Assembly: GCF_036850765.1 (NCBI RefSeq)
Contig: NC_089495.1
Coordinates: 195,565,847 to 195,629,846, forward strand
From: Saccopteryx bilineata
Lineage: Eukaryota; Chordata; Mammalia; Chiroptera; Emballonuridae
Reading direction: 5' to 3'
Length of the DNA stretch: 64,000 nt
The notes beneath the pieces are model-generated. The model was not told where the DNA came from. It did no database searches and saw only the letters and a list, made by a program, of their open reading frames with translations. Positions 34,497 through 45,239 of this stretch are shown here, in pieces. Within the stretch, counting starts at the first letter, position 1. Every line of letters starts with the position of its first letter. Both the position numbers and the translations under genes were made by a program.

Positions 34497-37400
34497 GCTG
34501 AAAGCATTTCTCTGGTTTTTGGACTCTTGCCCTAAAGCTGATCTTGCCTAGACTGAAGGTACCTCAGAAACTACTAGAGACCCTCATGGGAATGAGTGGA
34601 AAATAGAACTTTTACATTTCCCATAATGCTTCTGTATTTTCCTGACTGCAGGAGTGGGAAGTGGTGTGTGCGTTTCACAGAAGTAAACGGGCAGGGCCCT
34701 GGAAGACCAATCAATCACAGAACAGGCACACAACAAACGGCAGCCCTACCTGAAGGATGCCAATCACCTTTTTGGCTATAAAAGGGCCAAAGTGAGATGC
34801 TTTTGATAAGCTCACTCCTCTGTAGTCCGCAAGAATTACAATTCCATTCACTTGGGTTTCTTCAGACTGAATGAGTTTTTCCAATGTCAAGTATATGGCG
34901 CGGATGTTTTCGGTAATTGGATAGTTGCTCGGTATCCATCTGTCTAAGGTCGTAAGAGATGGTCAGTACGTTACAGAAACAAATACAATCAGGCTAAGAT
35001 TTATCTCCATGCTAAAACTGTTGTTTAAAAATGGAAAAGCAAAATATTCTACTGGCATGGCTCTATTTAGGTTAGGAAATCAGACACCTTCAGCAGCAGC
35101 TGACATTTCTTAACACCAAACACAGCAACACATTCTGAAATGGAAATGCAATTGAGTGCTGAAGTTAAAAGTGGGAGCTCTGATGTCAGTCCTTGGGCAA
35201 GCCACTTCCTCACTCTGGGCCCACATCATCTCCTAAGTAGAATGGGATAACAGTACTTCTCTTAATGGACACCTGCGTCTTCTGCCATTAGATATGTCCC
35301 CTTATCTTCACCAAGACCACCCTGACTTTCCTTGGGGAACCACTGCTTCCCATGCTCACCATGCAGTATGGGTACAACATAACTGACTCCTGGTTCCAGA
35401 TGTGGGCTTGGCCAATCCAGGCCTTACATCCCCATGGCCACAGTGTGTGGTCCAAGCCAGGTCAAATGAGACAAGGGGACTCAATGCTGGGACCTTGGCC
35501 CTTCGGAAAGAAAAGATCTCTCTCTCTCCCCTTGGAACGGTGAGGATGGGAACCTTGTCAGAGGCCCCAAGAGACAAGAGCTGGTCTGAGAAGGAAGCCT
35601 GTGCTGAGGACAGCTGAGATGGAGACGGCTTTCTAATGCCGTAGTTTGAGCAAGTTCCCCTTTCCAGGCTGGATGCTCCTTTAATACGCCCCATGTAAGG
35701 AGTCTTTCCTTTCTTTGGGAAAAAGATGAAAATGACAACTTCTTGACTATTTACCACTATTCTTAGGAAAACCCCACCACGATCTATGTGACTCCTTCTT
35801 AGAAAGACAGAACTCCACATGATCACCACCAATGGGGTGTGTAATACGCACAAAATTCCTATGAAGAAATCTTTGTTCAAAAATTGTGCCAGCTTGTTGT
35901 TTAATGTTGCTGTCAATTAAACCTGTTTCTACATAACTGGCTGTCATCCTTTTCAATCATGGATGTCTCAAAAGAACTTATAGCAGGCAAAGCCAATGCC
36001 CCGTTGAGAACAAAGCCTTCTGTGTACGCCTCCTCCTAAAAGGCTGAGTTGGTGGGGAGGGGCCTAGATCTGTTGCAAGTATACGGGGGAAAAATTATCT
36101 CACAAGCACAGGGCTAAAGCCACACAAAGAGGTGGAATCAGTGTGGAAATGTCAGACTGTTTCATAATATTCTTATGGGCTGAACACAGAGGAGCAGCAG
36201 AAAACTTCTTGACTGGGTTTCTAGGGCCCCTGGTACCCTAAAATCTCCACTGCATTGCTTATTCAAATTTAAAAATAAGTGCATTTTGGAAAGTGCCTGC
36301 AACAGCAGGCAAAGCAGTTAGTTAACACTGCCTGGAACACAATAAAGGCTCAAGAGAATGGTTTCGTCTGCAAAGTGGGTTTGGTAACAGAGGAAAGTGC
36401 GCGGAGGTTTCCACTCCCTGATAGACAACCCAGGAGGCGTTCTGCATGCATGGGCAAGGAGGGCTGTCAGCACACTCTCACTTCTCGGCTGGTGGGGAAG
36501 AACAGTGCAATCTCACTTTCAGATTCCATCTCAGCTCTGGTCCGATGGAAGATGTTGCGGCTGGGGGTGGGGTGCAAACACTCCTGAGTTTATAATGCAT
36601 TTGGCTTCACAGAAGACAATAGGAGGAAGAATCAGAAGGCTTGAGTTCTAGCATCCCCTAGTCATGGTGTCAACTTAAAAAATGCCCCCCCCACATTTCC
36701 AAATGCTTTTAGGGTGGCAAGGGGGCAGGGAGCCACCACCAACTGAAAATGAATGTGCCAAAGAAATGTCAGGTGTCCTGATTACCATCATGAAGTGCTA
36801 AGATCAAAATGAGAATCTAAAGTGAATCCTTTCGGGGGCTTAAAATAGAGGAAAGGAGGGAGAGGTGGGAGGAAGCACGTGGTAGACCGACACCTGCCAG
36901 GTGTTGCCTGGCCACACTGACACCTGCACCTCACTCACAAAGGAGGGATGGGGCGGAGGACGCTGAGCCCTGCTTGTTCCCGATGACCAGGACAGCGTTC
37001 TCAGCCCAGTGGATCTCAACCCCAAGAACTTAGCTGGGTGGCCCAGTAAGCCTGGGAGCTGAGGGGTGCCGATCTAGCCACGTGCCCAGAGGCAGCAAAA
37101 GCTAGGCCACAGGGAGAAGGGTGACGATATGCAAAGGGCAGCAGAAATGCGCGGTCCAGAGACACACAGACTGACAGACCAGCAGAGGCCGAGACAGAAT
37201 GGCTGGCTTAGATCCTGGAGGGAACGAACTGGATTCTGGCTCTGGGTTCCAGGGCCCAGTGAGAGCTGCTGCCCTGTCAGCAAACTGGTTCTGTGAGACA
37301 CTCCTGTCTCACACTAAATCCTCCATTTTTTCTTACACCAAGCTGAGTAGGGTTTTATAATCTGCCATCAAAAGAGCCTTGACTAAAACGGGGAGCAGAC

Positions 37401-37875
37401 AGAAGGAAGGGGAGGGCGTCCACACAATACCTGGGCGGATGCAGAGGATGTGGCAGCCCCGGGGGTCGGTGTGGGGCAGCACAGTGAGGAATCCGGAGGC
37501 CAGGACATCTTTTAAGGCCGAAGGCTTCAGGTTACTGAAGACTTCGGGCCAGCTTCTCCTGCAGCTGTGGTAGTTGATGAGGAGCTGCAGGGCCCGGTCG
37601 TAATCGAACTTGCGGGCTCGGAGGAAGCGCAGTAGGAAGGCATCGTCCAGGGAGGTGCTCAGGTTCGGGTATTCCTTCCGCACCATGTCACGGAGGGCCT
37701 GGACATCTCGAAGTCTCCATTCCGGCTTCTCCTGCAGCTCTTCCCTGGCCTTGGTGACCAGCTCTTCCGTCAGCGAGCACACATAGCCAGGAGGCTCGGG
37801 GGCTGGCGGCAGCTCATTCTCGGACAGTGAGGCCACAGAGGGGCTGGTTCTCAGAGAGTCACTTTCTTCTGACAT
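29611..37875 (-). CDS. TTPAL: TTPAL, alpha-tocopherol transfer protein-like (4 coding exons, complete)
   Basis: This is a cytosolic lipid-binding protein of the CRAL-TRIO (SEC14-like) family, related to alpha-tocopherol transfer protein; its ligand is not firmly known. Minus-strand coding exons are 37431-37875, 34750-34943, 32303-32413 and 29611-29889. Introns are GT...AG and phases join (445+194+111+279 = 1029 bp, 342 residues plus stop), the length of human TTPAL. The CRAL-TRIO N-terminal helices lie at about residues 50-115 (EWRLRDVQALRDMVRKEYPN, FLRARKFDYDRALQLLINYH). The lipid-binding fold spans about 117-280 (VNGIVILADYRGVSLSKASH, DGFPIRIKAVHVVNEPRIFK, LPKEYGG). The C-terminus is KSQLYSCY. 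The start is fixed by an in-frame TAG two codons upstream (TAG CTA ATG). No disruption is seen. Confidence 0.97.
30080..30715 (+). repeat. L2 LINE 3' fragment
   Basis: The order GAACGCAAGCTTCCTGGGGG, CAGAGATTTTGGTCTATTTT, then GAATGAGTGAATGAA matches the 3' part of L2. It lies in the last TTPAL intron, antisense to the gene. A 160-aa frame in it is not a gene. Confidence 0.7.
30754..30945 (+). mobile_element. VES-like SINE (type D) with (CT)n tail
   Basis: The head GCCCTGGCTGGATGGCTCAG and B box GGTTTGATCCC are followed by a (TC) run at 30852-30895 and an A-rich end. ATTATGGGCCAC / ATTATGGATCAC flank it. Confidence 0.8.
31618..31831. mobile_element. SPIN-like non-autonomous hAT element (214 bp)
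   Basis: The ends are CAGTGGTTCTCCACCT and, read inward, CAGCGGTTCTCAACCTGTGG. A perfect 8-bp duplication GTCTAAAC lies at 31610-31617 and 31832-31839. The interior phrases ACAGTTCCTCATGTTGTGGT, CTACTTCATAACTGTAATTT and GGGGTCGCGACCC match the SPIN (Space Invader) non-autonomous consensus as I recall it. It lies in the last TTPAL intron. Confidence 0.88.
31992..32202 (+). mobile_element. SINE type C in the last TTPAL intron
   Basis: The head GCCTGACCTGTGGTGGCGC and B box GGTTCAAAACC are followed by a CT-rich block and a long A/T tail. The perfect duplication AAAATAATAAACT flanks it (31979-31991, 32203-32215). It ends about 100 bp from the TTPAL exon at 32303. Confidence 0.92.
32303..32413 (-). 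CDS. TTPAL: TTPAL coding exon 4
   Basis: It is an exact 37-codon exon (residues 214-250), phase 0 on both sides, from acceptor CTCCCACAG to donor GTAAGT. It encodes DGFPIRIKAVHVVNEPRIFK and then KPFLKEKIANR, the end of the CRAL-TRIO lipid-binding fold. Confidence 0.96.
32911..33636. mobile_element. non-autonomous hAT element interrupted by a SINE (second copy)
   Basis: The ends are CAGGGGTCCCCAAACTACGG and, read inward, CAGGGGTCCTCAAACTTTTT. It is the family of 14990-15584 in the opposite orientation. The flanking 8 bases (ACCGTAAC, TGCTTTAC) match at only half the positions. A type A SINE is nested at 33169-33549. Confidence 0.8.
33169..33549 (-). mobile_element. SINE type A nested in a hAT element
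   Basis: A reversed copy starts with a GTTT repeat and ends CCAACCGGCCAGGGC. TGTTCATAGTTTTTT flanks both sides. CCACCAGGGGGCG is intact at 33265-33277. Confidence 0.9.
34317..34497. repeat. 181-nt uninterrupted purine tract, (GAAA)n/(GA)n
   Basis: Every base on the plus strand is A or G. The order is GAAA repeats, mixed GA/GAAA, then GAAA repeats again, which gives rough mirror symmetry. It lies in TTPAL intron 3, where the gene's sense strand is pyrimidine. Confidence 0.95.
34750..34943 (-). CDS. TTPAL: TTPAL coding exon 3
   Basis: The acceptor is ACGACCTTAG and the donor GTAGGG. It completes Asp-149 and encodes RWIPSNYPITENIRAIYLTL, then VNGIVILADYRGVSLSKASH and PFIAKKVIGILQ (to residue 213), the central strands and helices of the CRAL-TRIO fold. 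Confidence 0.96.
35150..35250 (+). repeat. MIR SINE fragment
   Basis: The stretch GCAAGCCACTTCCTCACTCT with GTAGAATGGGATAACAGTAC follows the MIR core. It is decayed and lies in a TTPAL intron. Confidence 0.55.
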
Positions 37876-37890
37876 TAGCTACCAGGATCC
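37431..37890 (-). CDS. TTPAL: TTPAL coding exon 2 with start codon
   Basis: The acceptor GTTTTGACAG precedes 15 bases of 5' UTR, then ATG at 37873-37875; coding runs 37431-37875. It encodes residues 1-148 and one base of Asp-149: MSEESDSLRTSPSVASLSEN, the CRAL-TRIO N-terminal domain and the first strand of the lipid-binding domain (GFLTVLPHTDPRGCHILCIR). The donor is GTATTG. The initiation context is weak, but an in-frame TAG just upstream excludes an earlier start in this exon. Confidence 0.95.
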
Positions 37891-38149
37891 CTGTCAAAAC
37901 AGAAGCCCCAAGCGGAGTTAATGGAGTGCAGCACTGGTCATTTCCTACCTCAGGGCAGCTGACGGAGGGGACAGGAACAGTTTTGTTAAGCCGAGTGACC
38001 TCCGAGCAGTAGGTCTCACCTGGGAGGAACGAACGGGATCTGAACCACAGGCCCAGATCCTACCCCAGCCTGAATGAAGTAGAATCTCCACGAGGCACCC
38101 AGGCACCTACAGCAGGATACACACACAGGGCCTTGCTCACAGATGTATA

Positions 38150-38580
38150 ACTGGCGTTCGCCCTTACTCATAAGAAATGTGAAATTAAAACGACTCTGAA
38201 ATTCAGATTGGCAAAACGCAAAATGTGTACTTTGAGATGCTTGCTGTTGGGAGAATAAATTAGCCTCTTTAGATGGCAGCTTGTCAATATCTATCAAAAT
38301 ACAAAACCACATACCCTTTGCCTCAGCATTTAATTTCCAGTACCTGCGTGTGTGGATAAAACATGTACAGAAGGATGACCATCACAAGTATTGGTTATAA
38401 CGGCAAAGATCGGAAACACTTGAACTACATACCAGCTGAAGACTGGTTAAATAATATCACCACGTGAATGGAACACTATTCAGTCACGAAAATCAGGCAG
38501 AACTTTATAAATCAACATGTCAAGGGGGGAAAAGAAGGTTGCAGAACAGTGTACATAAAAAAACTGTTTATATTTTTAAA
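38150..38580 (+). repeat. L1 3'-region fragment in TTPAL intron 1
   Basis: Phrases such as ATAACGGCAAAGATCGGAAA, GAATGGAACACTATTCAGTC and TGTTTATATTTTTAAAATAC are typical of old mammalian L1 3' sequence. There is no open frame. Confidence 0.65.
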
Positions 38581-38583
38581 ATA

Positions 38584-38703
38584 CAGGGTGGGACAAAGTA
38601 GGCTTATAGTTGTTCATATGGAAAATACAATAATTAATAAATAATAATACAAAAATAAACTTTCACATACTCACAACTGTAACCCTACTTCTGCCCACTT
38701 TTT
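38584..38703. mobile_element. mariner-like MITE (about 118 bp)
   Basis: The left end CAGGGTGGGACAAAGTAGGC and the inverse right end AAGTGGGCAGAAGTAGGGTT agree over about 26 bases (GTGGG..AAGTAGG.TTA.AGTTGT). TA precedes it. The right terminus is eroded. The core is A/T-rich with AATAATAAATAATAATAC. Confidence 0.7.
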
Positions 38704-38740
38704 ATATACATATATATTTACCTGTGAATGCACCTAACAT

Positions 38741-38943
38741 ATCTTTTTTTTTAATCTTTTAAAGATTTTTAAAATTTACTGATTTTACAGAAAAAGAAGG
38801 GGAGATGGAGCAAGATGTATCAACTTTAGTTGTTCTTTGATTGCTTGTTATACATGCCATGACCGGGCAAGCCTGGGAATTTGAACCGGCGACCTCAACA
38901 TTACAGGTCAAAGCACCACCCACAGCACCACCACAGGTGAGGC
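38741..38943 (-). mobile_element. SINE type C in TTPAL intron 1
   Basis: A reversed copy ends CACCACAGGTGAGGC. TGCACCTAACAT flanks both sides. Confidence 0.88.
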
Positions 38944-39844
38944 TGCACCTAACATTTCTGCAAGGATAGACAGGAAACTGTTGCCAAATCCTGCAGAACA
39001 AAACTAGGGAACTGGGTATTTAAGGTCGGAGAGACTTTTTGCCATACCATTTTGTTGTTGTTGTTGTTGTTTACCATATACAATGTGACTTATCATGGTG
39101 GCCACGATGCTGAACTCATCAGATCTCCTGCTGGGATGAAGCTTAATTGACAGATGGCCCCAGCGGCTGTCCCTCCCAGACTGCCCCCAGCCAATGACTG
39201 AGGCATGGCACTCCTCTAACAGGCAACTCTGCCTCGAGGACTCCCTGTCAGCCTGGCCAGTGGAACCTTTCATGGACCTGCACTGCAGTCTGGGACTTCC
39301 GGCCCAAACCTCCTTCAAAAGGGCCAGACTGGCATGGCTGCCTGAGGGCTCCCTGATTTCTCCAGCTCCCCTTCCTTCATGCTCATGGGCATTGCAGCCA
39401 ATAGATTTTTTGCATTTCTAATCTCATCCTGGTGTCTGCTTCTTAGAAGACCAGAACCAACACACTTATAGTGAATGAAAAACAAAAACAAAACAGTTGC
39501 CTAGATATTCCAGGTGTAAGCTAGCAGCAGTGCTGCCCAGTGTCAAAGCCCAAACTCTTGTCCATGGGCTGTCACTGAACCAACAAGGAAAGCAGGGACC
39601 ATCTCAGGGGTCTCTGTGCATAACCAGTCTCCCCCTAGTCCACAGCAGCCATTGTGACCAGGTCACTTCCCCTCAGTCTTAGCTCTGCCCACTCCATTCC
39701 TTGCATCCTAACCTCCAGCCCAACCCAGCTTCTTCCACTTCCTCCCAAAGGTGTGCTTTCTTGCACACATCCTGTTTCCTCCAACTAACATGCTCTTCCT
39801 CTAGTTCATCACCTGACTGATTCACCCTTAAGTTCCAGTTAGAT

Positions 39845-40710
39845 GCCGCTTCATTCATTCAACAAATATTGACCACTTACTATGTTCCAGGCCCACTTTC
39901 AGGCACTGTGGATACAATAGTGAATAAAAAAGCCCTGCCTTCGGCCTGACCTGTGGTGGCGCAGTGGGATAAAGCGTCGACCTGGAACACTGAGGTCGCC
40001 GGTTCGAAACCTTGGGCTTGCCTGATCAAGGCACATATGGGAGTTGATGCTTCCTGCTCCTCCCCCTTCTCTCTCTCTCTGTCTCTCTCTCTCACTCCTC
40101 TCTCTCTAAAAAAAAAATCAATAAATAAAATATTAAAAAAAAAAAAAAGCCCTGCCTTCATTGAGCCTAGATACTAGTGGTGGGGTAGGGGTGACTCTAA
40201 ACAAAATAAACTAGATAGTCTACTAGAAGATGTGTATTACAGAGAGAGATGAAAGGGAAGGGGGTTGAATGCATCTGGGGACAGGAGCTACAATTGCAAA
40301 TAGGGTGGTCAGGAAGGCCTCAACCAAGTGACAATGGAGCAAAGACAAAGAATACAAGGAAGCAAGCTACACAGATGATCTGGGGAAACAAGTTCAAAGC
40401 ATGAGGCAGGAACACACCTGGCTTTTTAAAGGAACAGAGAGGAGGCCAGTGTGGCTAGAGCTGAATGAGCAAGGCAGATTACTAGCAGATGAATTTAGAG
40501 AGGCAACCATTGGTACAGAGCTTTATAGGCCAGTAAGTTTGACATTGACTTTGGTGGGAGCCATGGACGGTTTAGAGCAGAATGACATGACCAGATTTAT
40601 ATTTAAAAAGGGTGACTTGGCTATCTCCTGAATGGACTGTAAGGGAATAAGGGCAGAAATGAAGAGACTTAGAGGCTACTGCAATAATTCAGGCAAGAGA
40701 TGATGGTGCC
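39845..40710 (-). repeat. L2 fragment interrupted by a SINE
   Basis: CATTCAACAAATATTGACCA starts the antisense 3' end of L2. After the SINE at 39944-40142 the L2 resumes and runs through AGAGGAGGCCAGTGTGGCTA and CAGGCAAGAGATGATGG. It is a long, decayed copy. Confidence 0.65.
39944..40142 (+). mobile_element. SINE type C nested in the L2
   Basis: The head is GCCTGACCTGTGGTGGCGC and the B box GGTTCGAAACC. The perfect duplication AAAAAGCCCTGCCTTC flanks it. It is young by sequence. Confidence 0.92.
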
Positions 40711-40819
40711 GGAAACAGGAGGCCTCTGAGCCAGGCCAGGTTAGGAGCCCTCCCCACAGGAGCTCTCTGACATAGCACACCTCCCACTCCACTGTAATTG
40801 TCTATAGCACTTCTCCCAC

Positions 40820-41330
40820 TCCACTGTAATTGTCTGTGGGCATTTTGTGGGCAACGTTCATCTGTCTCACCCATCATCTTAAACCCAGCACTTAGCGGGG
40901 TGCCAGGCACAGAGTCTAAGCTCCATAAATGCTTGTTGAATGAGTTTAATCTGCCTGGCAGATGTATGCCGAGCAAGGAATGGAACAACCATAGCTTCAC
41001 AGGACCCACCCTAGGCTCTGATTCCGGGGAAGTTACCAGCAGATGCCTGTAATCCCAATTCACTGCTGACCCAGGAGAAAGACTGGAATGTCCATGTCCA
41101 GGTCCTAACCTCCACGTCCTTCTCCAGCCTCTCTCAATGCACATCAAATGCCAGTCAAAACAGACCGATGACCCACCATTCTTGAAACACCTCATGCATT
41201 TCTGAAACATCTGCCTGGAATTTCCTCTCCTAGTTTGTTCCAACCAGACAACTCATCACCTTCCAGGCTCAGCTTTAATGTCACCTCTGTGAAGCCTTTC
41301 CTGATTTCCCCAGGGTGATTCCCTCCCATT
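40820..41330 (+). repeat. L2 3'-end fragments
   Basis: AGCACTTAGCGGGGTGCCAG, TAAGCTCCATAAATGCTTGT and TGAATGAG follow the L2 3' end. CAGCTTTAATGTCACCTCTG near 41271 belongs to an upstream part of L2. A 184-aa minus-strand frame overlapping this region is considered chance. Confidence 0.6.
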
Positions 41331-42079
41331 TTCCACAGCACCCATTTCTTTCAGAAATGGCAGGCCAGTGGTATGGGTATTTAGGTGAAAACTCCTCAGA
41401 GTCCGTTTCAGCATCCATTCATTATGAAATAATTACTGATCACCTACGCTCTCTGTCAGGCACTGTGCTCTTAGGCACTGGGCATACAACAGCGAAAAGC
41501 GTCATTTTTTTGTTTTAGGAAGTTGAACTCGCAGTGGAATTATGAAGAGATAACACGTACTTGAGTATTTTTACCATGTATCAAGCACAGCGATAAGCAC
41601 TTTACATCTGTCTCTCGTTTTATCTTCACAGTATTTGGTGACGGCTCTACTGCCGTTCCCATTTACAAAGGAGGAAACTGCCCACTAGAATGTAAATTCC
41701 ACGAAGTCAACTTGCCCGCACGTCCCCTGCTATCCCCAGTGCCTGGCACAGGACGGTGCTCTGCCACTATTAGCGGATGGTGCGAGGTTAAGTGACGCGC
41801 CCAGGGCTACAGACCCAGGGAGGCACTCCGCCTGGAGCTTCCCATTCAGTCTCCAGGGTCTCGGCGGGGTCCCGCACAGAGCAGGGCTCAGTGGCGGTCT
41901 GGGAATGAACTGATGGGTGGACACAGGGAGGGGAGCAAACCCCGTCGGAAGGGTGGGGCGGTGCATCTTCCTCACCTGGAGCCCATCATTCTGTGAGCAT
42001 CGCCTGCCCTCCCACGCCACCCAAACAGGAGAAGGTCAAGATGCCATCGCTCCTGGAGACCCAGGGACCCTACGTCCCG

Positions 42080-42480
42080 TCGGCTGCTTTATGAGACCCC
42101 CCACTTCCGGTTGGCATCCCTTCCCCAGGTGCCCCCATTTCCTGGGGTCTCTCTCCTCAGGTCACCCACTTCCGGTTCTCTTTCCCTCTCAGGGGTCCCT
42201 CTCCCCGGCGCCCGGGGCACGCAGACGGGATCGCGGGCACTCACCGGCCCGGCTACGGGGCGGAGCGCTGGTCACTAAGCGGCAGCAGCCTCGTCAGGAA
42301 GCAAACGTAAAACATCCCCGCAACCCCGGCCCGGCCGGCCGGCCCCTCGCGCCGGAAGTGACGCACGCAGGGCGTGCGGAGGCGGGCGCCCCCTGGCGTG
42401 CGCGTTTGTGACGTCTCGCCGGGACGTCGGCGTTCTGTGCCCACCTGGCGGCTGGCGCCCCGTGCAGGGGAACACGTCCG
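42080..42480 (-). promoter_or_regulatory. TTPAL: TTPAL CpG-rich promoter
   Basis: The region is strongly GC- and CpG-rich and has no TATA box. An ETS site with a flanking CRE-like half (CCGGAAGTGACGCA) lies at 42352-42365. Two further CACTTCCGG sites lie near 42101 and 42168, and TGACGT at 42409-42414. GCGCCCCCTGGCG at 42386-42398 resembles a CTCF core. Transcription is expected leftwards from about 42330. Confidence 0.75.
42245..42330 (-). other. TTPAL: TTPAL non-coding exon 1 (3' boundary supported)
   Basis: On the minus strand GGGCCG|GTGAGTGCC gives a consensus donor at 42245. The 5' end is not visible and is set by the promoter position. It would splice to the acceptor at 37890. Confidence 0.5.
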
Positions 42481-43690
42481 TCGGAAGGTGGTGGCTGGAA
42501 CAGAGAATGCCAGCAGGCTCAGATGGCATAGCTGGGGAAACTGAGGCCCAGAGGAGGACGGAGAGAAGCTGCCGTTTTCCAAGAACCTAACTACCATGCG
42601 CCTGGTGGTTTACATTTATTGCCTCATTAAATCCTCACATTTATGCAAACTTTCACAAAAGGGAAGCTAGCAATCAATGAAGTAAAGGGTTTTAAACCTA
42701 GGTTTCGGGGTTAGCATTCCGGGATTCTCTGCTTTGGGGCGCATGAAGTCCCCTTCATGAAGGTGGTAGCTTGAAAAAAAGCTTTACGGACCCCCAACCC
42801 CAGTTCATTAAAATCCCCAGACCCGCCAACATATATTTTGTGAGAAGTCTAGGCCCCTCTTTCAGGCAGAGTAAAGACGCTAAACCATTTCTAGAGAGAA
42901 ATTCTGTCGTCCAGAAGGACTCAAAGCCCAAAAGAGTATCCAAGAGATGACTTGAATCTCTTCCTTTCCCTACCGCAGGGGCAAGAGGTCTGAGGGAGAC
43001 GGGAACTGACCCAGGCAGGCCACGAGAACATGACAGTTTCCGTGAGATGCCAGATTGTGTGAAAATCAGAAATTACAGCCTCAATATTCCACACAATTTC
43101 TTGTGTGAAAAAAAAATGACCTACAGATGTAATATAGATTAAAAATCCCATAAAACTGTATTTGCATTGGAAATATCAGTGTGAATTTAAGAGATGAGTT
43201 TTTTAAAGAAATGTATGAGTGTATACACACATGCACATGTATACATAAATATATAAAATACCTAATTCTATCCTCTAGAAATGCCTAGAAACAATGGCTA
43301 ATGTAGTAGCAATAAGCGTATCTAACATTCAGATTTTACTCTTGAAATGCCATTTTCTATTTAATATGTTGTCATACTTGATAACAAAGAAGCTATCAAA
43401 GGCCCTAGGGTCACACCAAAAGGACTTAGAAACCAACCTGAAGATGACATAATTTCAGCCCCAACAAAGATAGTTGCAATTGACTGAAACTCATCAAATA
43501 TGTTTCAATCCCTGAGTTCATAAAACCAGCAAAAAATAGTTCATATTCAGCAGAAACACTAATTGATCACCTTCATGATGGCATAGGAACATTATATTCT
43601 TGAAAACTAGGTAAATAAAAAGAACCAAATATTTATTTCACCTTTTACGTATAAATCACTGGTGACCAAATAATAGATTAAGAAAAGCCA
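42480..43690. other. intergenic, no feature recognised
   Basis: No conserved exon, repeat head or CpG cluster is seen. The sequence becomes A/T-rich away from the TTPAL promoter. Confidence 0.5.
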
Positions 43691-43695
43691 CGTCT

Positions 43696-44018
43696 GCCTG
43701 ACCAGGTGGTGGCGCAGTGGATAAAGCGTCAGACTGGGATGCGGAGGACCCAGGTTTGAGACCCCGAGGTTGCCAGCTTGAGCATGGGCTCATCTGGTTT
43801 GAGCAAAGCTCACCAGCTTGGACCCAAGGTCACTGGCTCAAGCAAGGGGTTACTCAGTTTGCTGTAGCCCCAAGGTCAAGGCACATATGAGAAAGCAGTC
43901 GATGAACAAATAAGGTGTCATAACAAAAAAACTAATGATTGATGCTTCTCATTTCTCTCTGTCCCTGTCTATCCCTCTCTCTGACTCTCTCTCTCTCTGT
44001 CTTTGGGAAAAAAAAAAA
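43696..44018 (+). mobile_element. SINE type B
   Basis: The head GCCTGACCAGGTGGTGGCGC and the full body and tail are present. AGAAAAGCCACGTCT / AGAAAAGCCACTTCT flank it. Confidence 0.92.
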
Positions 44019-44122
44019 AGAAAAGCCACTTCTTATAAAATTATTGCAGCTAATAAATAAAAACAAAATGATATAATATTGCCGTTTTGCAACCTACAAT
44101 AAATTCATGTCTTTAGCCAAAA

Positions 44123-44147
44123 GAGAGAGAGAGAGAGAGAGAGAGCG
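44123..44147. repeat. (GA)n microsatellite
   Basis: About 12 GA units, followed by GCGAGCGC. Confidence 0.9.
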
Positions 44148-44409
44148 AGCGCATGCAGAACTCCAGCTGTGTACATGATTGTTGATAAAAGAACCCAGGA
44201 CCACCTGTTATCATGCCAAAGGGATGGAATCTGAGTCTGATCCAGCTGCTAATTTGCAGGAAATGCAGCGGTCAAAGGGCCAAGTTGAATTGTACAATGA
44301 GGATGCACCTGACAAAATCCAGACTTTGATAGACTCTACAGGTCAAGCGGCCTGAGTTCTTCAACAAATAAACTGCAAGGAAAAGAAAGATACAGGCAGG
44401 AACATATGC

Positions 44410-44740
44410 ATTAAAAGAGGCTTAAAAGGCATTAAGTATTTTTTTAATGGGTAATACTAAGCTATAATGTCTAGGGGCACACACTCAGAGGATTAAACCA
44501 TAAAGAAATACAAGGAAATAATTACTGTAAACGTCAGGGTAGTGGTTACTTTTCACGGAAGGGCTGTAATTGGAATGAGGTCCATGGAGGGACTCCTGGG
44601 TGGCTGGCAAAATTCTATTTCTTGATCTGGGTGGTGGTTATACGGTGCTTGTCTTGAAATGATTCACTGAGCTACAAATTTAATTTGTATGATTTTCTGT
44701 ATCTGTGGTCTATTTCACAACATAAAGGTTTTAAAAATGA
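44410..44740 (+). repeat. L1 3'-end fragment
   Basis: TAGTGGTTACTTTTCACGGA, TGATCTGGGTGGTGGTTATA and CTATTTCACAACATAAAGGT match the 3' end of old L1 elements. Confidence 0.65.
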
Positions 44741-44745
44741 AAACA

Positions 44746-45137
44746 GCCCTGGCCGGTTGGCTCAGCGGTAGAGCGTCGGCCTGGCGTGCGGGGGACCTGG
44801 GTTCGATTCCCAGCCAGGGCACATAGGAGAAGCACCCATTTGCTTCTCCACCCCCACCCCTCCTTCCTCTCTGTCTCTCTCTTCCCCTCCCGCAGCCAAG
44901 GCTCCATTGGAGCAAAGATGGCCCGGGCGCTGGGGATGGCTCCTTGGCCTCTGCCCCAGGCGCTAGAGTGGCTCTGGTCTCGGCAGAGCGACACCCCGAA
45001 GGGGCAGAGCATCGCCCCCTGGTGGGCAGAACGTCGCCCCTGGTGGGTGTGCCGGGTGGACCCCGGTCGGGCGCATGCGGGAGTCTGTCTGACTGTCTCT
45101 CCCAGTTTCCAGCTTCAGAAAAATACACACACACAAA
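44746..45137 (+). mobile_element. SINE type A, doubled-block variant
   Basis: A full-length copy has head GCCCTGGCCGGTTGGCTCAG and B box GGGTTCGATTCC. Two CTCF-like blocks are present on the complement (45013-45025 and about 45034). AAAAATGAAAACA flanks both sides. Confidence 0.93.
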
Positions 45138-45162
45138 AAAAATGAAAACAGAAGTACCTCTC

Positions 45163-45191
45163 TGTGTTTGTGTGTGTGTGTGTGTGTGTGT
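45163..45191. repeat. (TG)n microsatellite
   Basis: About 13 TG units. It follows a type A SINE tail with CA repeats at 45125-45133. Confidence 0.9.
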
Positions 45192-45239
45192 ACAGATAGA
45201 TATATGGATACATATATAGCTTCTGGGAGTAACAAGTAC

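Noticed and set aside
35356..35916. 186-aa minus-strand frame in a TTPAL intron
   Set aside because: It has no domain, no splice support and no overlap with a conserved exon; TTPAL is complete without it.
40689..41243. 184-aa minus-strand frame in TTPAL intron 1
   Set aside because: It overlaps decayed L2 sequence and low-complexity stretches and has no recognisable family.
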